Of a DNA stretch of 64,000 bases, positions 58,401-64,000 are shown one piece after another. This DNA is from Pseudomonas sp. KBW05 (GTDB lineage: Bacteria > Pseudomonadota > Gammaproteobacteria > Pseudomonadales > Pseudomonadaceae), in assembly GCF_003852405.1 (NCBI RefSeq), contig NZ_QAJM01000016.1, positions 322,029 to 386,028 of the forward strand, read 5' to 3'. The translations under genes and the position numbers were made by a program. The stretch's first letter is position 1. Every line of letters starts with the position of its first letter. The notes below the pieces were generated by a model that did not search any database, had not been told where the DNA came from, and saw only the letters and a list, made by a program, of their open reading frames with translations.

Positions 58401-61285
58401 ACGGCACCTACAAGTACGAGTCGCGCATCAAGAACATCAGCCAGCCGGCCTCACCGCTGCTGATGACGAAAGAAGGCGCCAAGCAGGCCCTGAACACTTC
58501 CACGCCGGGGGATTTCACCCTGCAACTGAAAGACGCCAACGGCAACCTGCTCAACCAGATCGACTACAGCGTGGCCGGGCGTGGCAACACCTCGCGCTCC
58601 CTGGAACGCAACGCCGAGCTGCAACTGCGCCTGGATAAACGCAGCTACGCCAGCGGTGACGAGATCGCCATCAGCATCCGTGCGCCGTACACCGGCGCCG
58701 GCTTGATCACCATTGAGCGCGACAAGGTCTACACCCAGCAATGGTTCAAGGCCGACAGCACCAACAGCGTGCAACATATCCGTGTGCCTGCGGGGCTTGA
58801 AGGCAATGCCTACGTCAACGTGCAATTTGTGCGGGATATGGGCTCGGCCGAGGTGTATATGAGCCCGCTGTCCTACGGCGTGGTGCCATTCAGCATCAAC
58901 CTGGATGCGCGGCGCATGGCGCTGAAGGTCGAAGGCCCGGCGAAGATCGAGCCGGGGCAACGGCTCGATATCAAGGTCAACGCCGACCGGCCAGGCCGCG
59001 CGGTGGTGTACGCGGTGGACGAAGGCATCCTGCAAGTGGCGCGCTACCAGACGCCAGACCCGCTGGGCTTCTTCTTCCAGAAACGCGCGCTGGAGGTCGG
59101 CACCAGTCAGATCCTTGACCTGATCCTGCCGGAATTCAGCCGCTTGCTCAGTGGGGCAGCGCCCGGTGGCGATACGGAAGGCGCCCTGGCCAACCACCTG
59201 AACCCGTTCAAGCGTAAACATCAGCCGCCTGTGGCGTGGTGGTCCGGCTTGGTGGATTTGCCGGCCGGTGAAACCGTGCTGCATTACCAGGTACCGGACA
59301 GCTTCAACGGCAAGCTGCACCTGTTTGCGGTGGCAGTGGACAGCGACAGTGTGGGCGTCAGCGAAGCCACCACCGACGTGCGTGGCCCAATTGTGATCAC
59401 ACCAAACGTGCCGGCCTTTGTCGCGCCGGGGGATGTGTTCAACGTCAGTGCCGGGGTGTTCAGCAACCTGGATGCGGCGGCGGACGTGAAGTTTGAAGTG
59501 CAGACCAGCGACGGCCTCAAGGTGCAGGGCGACAAGGGCAGCACCCTGTCCCTGCAACCGCGCAAGGAAGGCACCGCCGAGTTCAAGATCAAGGTTGGCG
59601 ACACCCTCGGTTCGGCGGACCTGCGCTTTGTCGCGGTGTTGCCGGATGGCAAGCGCATCCAGGTCGCCGAGACCACGTCGATCCGCCCACTGAGCGAGCA
59701 CCGTGTGGCCCTGAGCCTGGGCCGCTTCGACAGCGCCAGCAAAGAATTGAAACCAACCCGCGAGCTGTTCAGCCAATTGCGCGACGTGCAACTGGGCGTC
59801 GCGGCCTCGCCGCTGGTGTGGGCCAACGGCCTCAAGCACTACCTGGATGACTACGGCTACGCCTGCACGGAGCAATTGGTGTCCAAGGCCATGCCCGCAT
59901 TGATCTGGGGTGGCAACGCGCCGCAAGCCGAGCAAGCCTTCAACGGTGCCGTGCGCATGTTGCGTCAACGCCAGAACCAGGCCGGTGGCTTTGGTTTGTG
60001 GGCGGCCAACCCGGACGTGGCGCCTTACGCCAGCCTGTACGCCACCGACTTCCTGATCGAAGCCAAGGAGCGCGGGCTGCCGGTGCCGGAAGACCTGCTG
60101 GTGCGCTCGAACGCGTATCTGACAGACCTGGCCAACGGTCCTAGCGAAGGCCTGTCGGAATTGCGCAATCGCGCCTACGCCAGTTACCTGCTGAGCCGTC
60201 AGGGGATTCTGGTGAGCGGGGCCTTGAGCGATATCCGCGAGCGCTACGAGAGCTACTTCAAGGACAGTTGGCAGAACGACCTGGGCGCCGCCTATTTAGC
60301 CGCAAGCTACAAGTTGCTCAAACAAGATCGCCAGGCCGACGCGGTGTTCCGCAAGGTTCCATGGCGTTCCCTTGTGGATAAGTGGAGCAGCGACGGCCTG
60401 TATTACGACCCGCTGGTGCACGATGCCGAGCACCTGCACCTGCTGGCGCGCCACTTCCCCGAGTTGCTCGATGATGTGCCCGTGGCGCTGCTGGATAAGC
60501 TCGGCAAGCGTCTCAACGAGCAGCGCTACAACTCGCTGTCGGCGGCGCTGTTGCTGCGGGCCCTGGACAACTATGGCCAGCGTGCGCAAAGCGACATGAC
60601 CCTCAAGGCCACCGCCTGGTTGGGTGACAAACAACAGCAATTGCTGGAGATGGCCGGCCAACCGCCGCGTGCCTCTGTGCCGGGCGCTACGCAAAAACTG
60701 GTCATGGAAAAATCCGACGGCCCAACCGCCTTTTACATGCTCAGCGAGGCCGGTTTCGACAAGGGCGCCAAGCTCAAGCCGATCAGCAATGGCCTGGAAA
60801 TCATCCACGAGTACCTCGACCTCAAGGGCGAGCCTGTGAGCAAAGTCGCGGTGGGCGATGAGTTCCTGGTGCGCTTGCGCCTGCGCGCGACCGACCGTGA
60901 CCAGGTGCAGCAAGTGGCCGTGGTGGATTTGCTGCCGGGTGGCGTCGAGCCTGTGTATAACTTGCCGCCGGAGCCGGAAGCCGCCAGTTCCGAGGACAGT
61001 GAAGAGTCTGAATACGTCGAAGAAGACAGCCAGGAAGAACCGACCTGGCAAGCGCCCATCGGCGAAACCGAGTTGAGCAACTGGCAACCGGACTATGTGG
61101 ACGTACGAGATGATCGAGTGGTGTTGTACGGCACCGCACTACGCGATGTGGGCACGTTCGTGTACCGCGTGCGCGCCACCAACGCCGGCACGTTCAAAAC
61201 GCCACCGGCCTACGCCGAAGGCATGTACGAAACCACCCTGCAAGGGCGCGGCAAAGTAGGCGAGCTTGAAATTACCAAGCCTTAA
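55487..61285 (+). CDS. Bacterial alpha-2-macroglobulin (YfhM-like)
   Basis: A 1932-residue periplasmic protease-trap protein anchored by a non-lipid N-terminal helix (~65-80, GVLGLVLLAAAGFYGWQWY). MG domains follow, then a bait region and a thioester-type motif CTEQ at residue 1460 within YACTEQLVSKAMP. An acidic Glu/Ser-rich stretch lies near the C-terminus (~1830-1855). It is thought to guard the cell envelope and work with PbpC. AGGG lies 9 bp before ATG 55487. Overlaps pbpC by 20 bp. Confidence 0.9.
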   Translation: MFDSFKTICRRLFGALASVVGALFGQWRPPFWLRAIGDGVLALGHKARAYPRQAGAGVLGLVLLAAAGFYGWQWYSHLPKPHTVSYSLHKPNLTDYTQPTPVVDNLQVRFAESVAPLAAIGKPVSAGITLKPSVAGTWRWSDDRTLLFVPEKDWPIDAGYTLDLAKKNLLADGVLLDQYSAQFSTQPFRATLAQNELYQDPSNPTLKQLVATFHFSHPVDEDSLRKRVTVTLGKGLAYRDAQLPNRPEITFDEKKLNAYVRSAALATPLESTPVSAKLDEGLKARDGGNASTAPLVAEVTVPGRYRLTFTGAEVSFVDNERGEPEPVLMFSSSSAVADDTIAAKVQAWLLPEKAEDDTRPYNSNDIDDALLARSSKVNLTHVPSVEPLNTLHAFKFKAPAGRALYVRVPANLEAIGGYLAKNPTASLISMPAYPRTLQFLSDGALLSLNGEKRLGFMARGVPGAHVEIARLLPNQLQHLVDQSSGSFARPNFGNEYFDRMVERQSLDIPLSSNDPAKTVYDNVDLGHYLTANGGRRGIFVLKLSPQDEPVERTFEYDRSSTSDLRFIVVTDLGIIAKRSSDGSHDVYVQSIGNGSPVSDAQVDIIGRNGLPVSSGRTDAEGHAHFAKLDELRREKTPLMYVVTRGNDQSFLPIARQSQQLDLSRFDVGGLEEDGAIDRLSAYLFTDRGLYRPGETAHLGMIVRSGNWQGALQGLPVELQITDPRGLEVIRQPLKLSASGFETFDFPSSEVAPAGEYTATLQLIGQKQTRTDLGSVSFKVRDFEPDRMKVSLSLHDTPVQGWIPPDQVVAKVTAMHLFGAPAAGRRVTAKMSLSPTLAAFERYPDYRFRLNDGLEDATTEDLAETTVDDNGQAVLDLNLQRFANSTYRLQVMTQVFEAEGGRNVAAQSALLVSSAPYLVGVKSQDSLSYVAKDAPRQVQWLAVAPDLSPVAVDGLTSEVVEHRYVSVLVKQSNGTYKYESRIKNISQPASPLLMTKEGAKQALNTSTPGDFTLQLKDANGNLLNQIDYSVAGRGNTSRSLERNAELQLRLDKRSYASGDEIAISIRAPYTGAGLITIERDKVYTQQWFKADSTNSVQHIRVPAGLEGNAYVNVQFVRDMGSAEVYMSPLSYGVVPFSINLDARRMALKVEGPAKIEPGQRLDIKVNADRPGRAVVYAVDEGILQVARYQTPDPLGFFFQKRALEVGTSQILDLILPEFSRLLSGAAPGGDTEGALANHLNPFKRKHQPPVAWWSGLVDLPAGETVLHYQVPDSFNGKLHLFAVAVDSDSVGVSEATTDVRGPIVITPNVPAFVAPGDVFNVSAGVFSNLDAAADVKFEVQTSDGLKVQGDKGSTLSLQPRKEGTAEFKIKVGDTLGSADLRFVAVLPDGKRIQVAETTSIRPLSEHRVALSLGRFDSASKELKPTRELFSQLRDVQLGVAASPLVWANGLKHYLDDYGYACTEQLVSKAMPALIWGGNAPQAEQAFNGAVRMLRQRQNQAGGFGLWAANPDVAPYASLYATDFLIEAKERGLPVPEDLLVRSNAYLTDLANGPSEGLSELRNRAYASYLLSRQGILVSGALSDIRERYESYFKDSWQNDLGAAYLAASYKLLKQDRQADAVFRKVPWRSLVDKWSSDGLYYDPLVHDAEHLHLLARHFPELLDDVPVALLDKLGKRLNEQRYNSLSAALLLRALDNYGQRAQSDMTLKATAWLGDKQQQLLEMAGQPPRASVPGATQKLVMEKSDGPTAFYMLSEAGFDKGAKLKPISNGLEIIHEYLDLKGEPVSKVAVGDEFLVRLRLRATDRDQVQQVAVVDLLPGGVEPVYNLPPEPEAASSEDSEESEYVEEDSQEEPTWQAPIGETELSNWQPDYVDVRDDRVVLYGTALRDVGTFVYRVRATNAGTFKTPPAYAEGMYETTLQGRGKVGELEITKP

Positions 61286-63563
61286 ACGCCTGACGCCGCT
61301 GCTGGCAGCGGCGGTGCTTCTGGCGGGGGTACGGCTGTGGCCCCATGCCCCGCTGGAGCAGGCCGTGACCTCGTCACGGCTGGTGCTGGCCGACGACGGC
61401 TCACTGCTGCGCATGACGTTGGCGGATGACGGGCAATACCGCTTATGGCTACCGCAGGAGCGGATCTCACCGTCGTTGGTTGAGGCGTTGCTGCTCAAGG
61501 AAGACCGCAATTTCTACTGGCACCCGGGGATCAATCCGCCGGCATTGCTACGCGCGGCCATGGCCACCTACAGCGGTGGCCAGCGCCAGGGCGGCTCGAC
61601 CTTGAGCATGCAATTGGCGCGGCGCCTGTGGGATCTGAACACCCGCCAAGTGCCGGGCAAGTTGCAACAGATGGCCTTGGCGTTGTGGCTGGAAGCGCGC
61701 TACAGCAAGCACGATATCCTTGAGGCCTACCTGAACCTGGCGCCCATGGGCGGTAATATCGAAGGGGCCGAAGCCGCCAGCCGTATCTACTTTGGCAAGG
61801 CAGCGGCGCAGTTGTCGTTGTCCGAAGCGCTGGCATTGGCGGTAATTCCACAACAGCCCGGGCGGCGTGCGCGCTTCGGGCCGTCGCTGCAAAACGCGCG
61901 GCTGCGCTTGATGGCCGACTGGCGCGAGACTTATCCACAAGACCCGCGTAACGACAGCTTGCTGGAGTTGCCGCTCGAAGCGCGCAGCCGCCAGCAGATC
62001 CCGTTCCTGGCGCCGCATTTGAGCGAACAGTTGCTGGCGTCCCAGCCTGGCAACGAGCTCAACAGCACCCTCAACCTGCCCTTGCAGCAATTGCTCGAAC
62101 GGCTGATCACAGGCTTTATCGCCGAACGGCGCAGCACCGGGGTGGAGAACGCCACGGCGATCCTGATCGACAGCCGCGACCAGAGCGTCAAGGCGCTGGT
62201 GGGTTCGGCGGATTACTTATCCACAGGCATTCACGGCCAGGTCAATGGCGTGCTGTCGCGGCGCTCGCCGGGTTCGACGCTCAAGCCGTTTCTGTATGGG
62301 CTGGCGTTGGACCAGGGGGTGATCCACCCCATGAGTATCCTCAAGGATTTGCCCAGTAACTTCGGCTACTTCCAGCCGGAAAACTTCGACGGCAGTTTTG
62401 TCGGCCCGCTGACGGCTCGGGATGCGTTGATCCGTAGTCGCAATATCCCGGCGGTGTGGCTGGCCAGCCAGGTGAAGTCGCCGTCCTTGTATGGGTTGCT
62501 GCAACGCGCCGGCATCAAGGGCCTGCGCGACGAAAGCCATTACGGCCTGGCCCTGGCCCTCGGCGGCGGCGAGATGACCCCGGAAGAACTGGCGCGACTG
62601 TATGTAATGCTGGCCGGTGATGGGCATCTGCGGCCACTGCGTTATTTGCAGGAGCAGCCGCAGTCCACTGGCGCGCAGTTGCTCACGCCCCAGGCGGCCT
62701 TTATGGTGCGCGACATGCTGCGCCGCAACCCGCGCCCGGACGGCTTGCCCGGTCGCCATTGGCGCACTGCATGGAAAACCGGCACGTCGTGGGGGTTCCA
62801 CGATGCCTGGAGCGCCGGGCTGGTGGGCCCTTACGTGCTGGTGGTGTGGGTGGGCAACTTCGATGGTCGGCCGAACCCGGCGTTTATCGGCGCCAAGACC
62901 GCCGCGCCACTGTTCTTTCGCATCGCCGACGCCCTGCCCCTGGCCTTGCCCAACGTGGTCATCAAGCCGGACAAGGCGCCGCCCGGGCTGGTGCGCATCG
63001 AGGTCTGCGCGGCGTCCGGCGAATTGCCCAACCGCTGGTGCCCACAAACCCGCAAGACCTGGTACATCCCCGGCGTCTCACCGATTCGCGTATCCAACCT
63101 GCACCGCCCGGTGCTGATCGACACGCGCACCGGCAAAGCCGCCTGCCCGCCCTTCGAGGCGCAGTACACTCGTGAAGAAGTCTTCGAGTTCTGGCCCAGC
63201 GACGTGCAACGCCTGTACCGCGCCGCCGGCCTGCCCCGGCGCACACCGCCCAGCGTGATGAAAAACTGCCAGCCCAACCGTATCGGCGACCAAAGCGAAG
63301 CGCCGCAAATCCGCTCGCCGTTGACCCAGGTGAGTTATCAGTTGCGCCTGTCCCAACCCCAGGAAAGCATCCCGCTGAATGCCAACGCGGCCAGCGATGC
63401 GACGACGCTGTACTGGTTTGCCGATCAAACGCTGATCGGCCAGGGCCCGCCGCAAGCCACGCTGAACTGGCGGCCGGGCAAGTCGGGGGAGTATCGGTTG
63501 CGGGTTACGGATGATCAGGGACGCAGTGCGGGGCGCGGGTTGCGGGTGGAGTTTGTGCCGTGA
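61266..63563 (+). CDS. pbpC: Penicillin-binding protein 1C
   Basis: A 765-residue bifunctional peptidoglycan synthase. After an N-terminal membrane helix come the glycosyltransferase domain (KEDRNFYWHPG, GGSTLSMQLAR) and the transpeptidase domain with STLK (GSTLKPFLYG), SRN and KTGT (WKTGTSWGFHDAW). A C-terminal BiPBP_C domain follows (~675-765). TTG 61266 is the likely start inside the 3' end of the macroglobulin gene; this yfhM-pbpC pairing is widespread. Confidence 0.93.
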   Translation: MKLPSLKRLTPLLAAAVLLAGVRLWPHAPLEQAVTSSRLVLADDGSLLRMTLADDGQYRLWLPQERISPSLVEALLLKEDRNFYWHPGINPPALLRAAMATYSGGQRQGGSTLSMQLARRLWDLNTRQVPGKLQQMALALWLEARYSKHDILEAYLNLAPMGGNIEGAEAASRIYFGKAAAQLSLSEALALAVIPQQPGRRARFGPSLQNARLRLMADWRETYPQDPRNDSLLELPLEARSRQQIPFLAPHLSEQLLASQPGNELNSTLNLPLQQLLERLITGFIAERRSTGVENATAILIDSRDQSVKALVGSADYLSTGIHGQVNGVLSRRSPGSTLKPFLYGLALDQGVIHPMSILKDLPSNFGYFQPENFDGSFVGPLTARDALIRSRNIPAVWLASQVKSPSLYGLLQRAGIKGLRDESHYGLALALGGGEMTPEELARLYVMLAGDGHLRPLRYLQEQPQSTGAQLLTPQAAFMVRDMLRRNPRPDGLPGRHWRTAWKTGTSWGFHDAWSAGLVGPYVLVVWVGNFDGRPNPAFIGAKTAAPLFFRIADALPLALPNVVIKPDKAPPGLVRIEVCAASGELPNRWCPQTRKTWYIPGVSPIRVSNLHRPVLIDTRTGKAACPPFEAQYTREEVFEFWPSDVQRLYRAAGLPRRTPPSVMKNCQPNRIGDQSEAPQIRSPLTQVSYQLRLSQPQESIPLNANAASDATTLYWFADQTLIGQGPPQATLNWRPGKSGEYRLRVTDDQGRSAGRGLRVEFVP

Positions 63564-63571
63564 TCGGAGGA

Positions 63572-63937
63572 CTACGCGACCACTTCCACGTAGCTGGACT
63601 CACCGCCTCCGGTTGCACCCGATAACCAACCCCACACAAACGCCAGCGTGGTACGCCCAGCGTGATCAACGCCGACTGTGCCCCGCGACCAACCCGCCAG
63701 CAACTCCCCTTCCGTGGTCAGGCATTGAAAGAGCAGCTCGATGGTATCCGGGCCGGTGACACGACCGACCTGCTGGCCGCTGCGAATCCGACCGCCTTGG
63801 TAGGTGCTCGAGATGGCGTCGCCTTCGACTTGATAATGGAACACCGTGCCGGCGCCTGAGAGCCCTTGGGTGTTGTTGGCGACCGCAAACCGGCGATTGT
63901 GCAAACGCTCGCCGATTGGGGAAAAAGAGGTTGGCAT
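63572..63937 (-). CDS. Small conserved protein of unknown function
   Basis: A 121-residue beta-rich cytoplasmic protein (FAVANNTQGLSGAGTVFHYQ, STYQGGRIRSGQQVG, LTTEGELLAGWSRG). It resembles a widespread family often labelled N-acetylglutamate synthase without acetyltransferase motifs. AAAGGA lies 9 bp before ATG 63937. Convergent with pbpC. Confidence 0.7.
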   Translation of the reverse strand: MPTSFSPIGERLHNRRFAVANNTQGLSGAGTVFHYQVEGDAISSTYQGGRIRSGQQVGRVTGPDTIELLFQCLTTEGELLAGWSRGTVGVDHAGRTTLAFVWGWLSGATGGGESSYVEVVA

Positions 63938-63965
63938 CGAGGTCGAATCCTTTCGTCGTGATGGT

Positions 63966-63990
63966 CCTGGAGACCCGGCGGGCCTCCAGG
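63966..63990. terminator. GC-rich hairpin at the window edge
   Basis: CCTGGAG...CTCCAGG arms with an inner CCC/GGG form a stable hairpin. The tail runs out of the window, so terminator function and strand are undetermined. Confidence 0.4.
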
Positions 63991-64000
63991 GAAGGCGGAG

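Noticed and set aside
63572-63937. Annotation as N-acetylglutamate synthase
   Set aside because: At 121 residues it has no GNAT or amino-acid kinase motif; the label appears to be a propagated misannotation.

Overview
The window is a 64 kb piece of a GC-rich gammaproteobacterial chromosome, almost certainly a Pseudomonas of the fluorescens group. The evidence is gene content and order (pycR-pycAB, uvrD, a dksA2/amiA/folE2 zinc-starvation block, cfaB, yfhM-pbpC), pseudomonad-type REP palindromes in six gaps, and Fur and Zur boxes of Pseudomonas type. No rRNA, tRNA, insertion sequence, prophage or CRISPR array was seen. Genes are densely packed and most are assigned with good confidence at family level.

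Layout. 1-13.9 kb: the tail of an unidentified gene, a small autotransporter-like outer-membrane protein, two-subunit pyruvate carboxylase with its LysR regulator, a HexR paralogue, a PAS-GGDEF-EAL protein, UvrD helicase and a Tim44-like membrane protein. 14-22.1 kb: an iron-regulated cluster made of a Fur box, an ECF sigma factor, a FecR-type anti-sigma factor, a HasR-like TonB receptor with a signalling (STN) domain, two tandem secreted proteins with a hemophilin/TbpB-like C-terminal barrel signature, and a Slam (DUF560) outer-membrane translocon. 22.2-26.8 kb: a SUKH protein, a KefB-type antiporter, a thioesterase, PdxY and a DUF3301 protein. 26.8-37.5 kb: a Zur-regulated zinc-sparing island (two COG0523 GTPases, DUF1826, DksA2, a small secreted protein, an amidase, FolE2, a metal ABC importer, HisI2, a gamma-carbonic anhydrase and a second dihydroorotase) with two perfect Zur boxes. 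37.5-41.3 kb: DUF3617, cardiolipin synthase, an orphan protein and a cyclopropane fatty acid synthase. 41.3-49.3 kb: a metal-handling block of a bufferin operon (bufA-B-C) and an HmtA-like P-type ATPase with three SPFH (HflK/HflC-like) membrane proteins, the latter operon behind a near-consensus Zur box. 49.6-55.3 kb: a phospholipid operon resembling E. coli ynbABCD. 55.5-63.6 kb: alpha-2-macroglobulin (YfhM) and PbpC, then a small conserved protein.

How the genes work together. The most interesting unit is 14-22 kb. It has the logic of a Has haem-acquisition locus (sigma, anti-sigma, signalling receptor, secreted haem carrier, secretion machine), but the HasA hemophore and its type I exporter are replaced by Slam-dependent (type XI secretion) hemophilin-like proteins. 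A Fur box precedes the sigma gene and a strong hairpin separates the cargo genes from the Slam gene, which suggests iron-starvation plus ligand-dependent induction with cargo made in excess over translocon. The zinc island and the HmtA/SPFH operon look like two arms of one zinc-starvation response. The adjacent bufferin operon probably adds copper sequestration.

Limits. Functions rest on recognised motifs and remembered gene orders, not on database searches. Start codons were chosen by eye from Shine-Dalgarno spacing and family starts.
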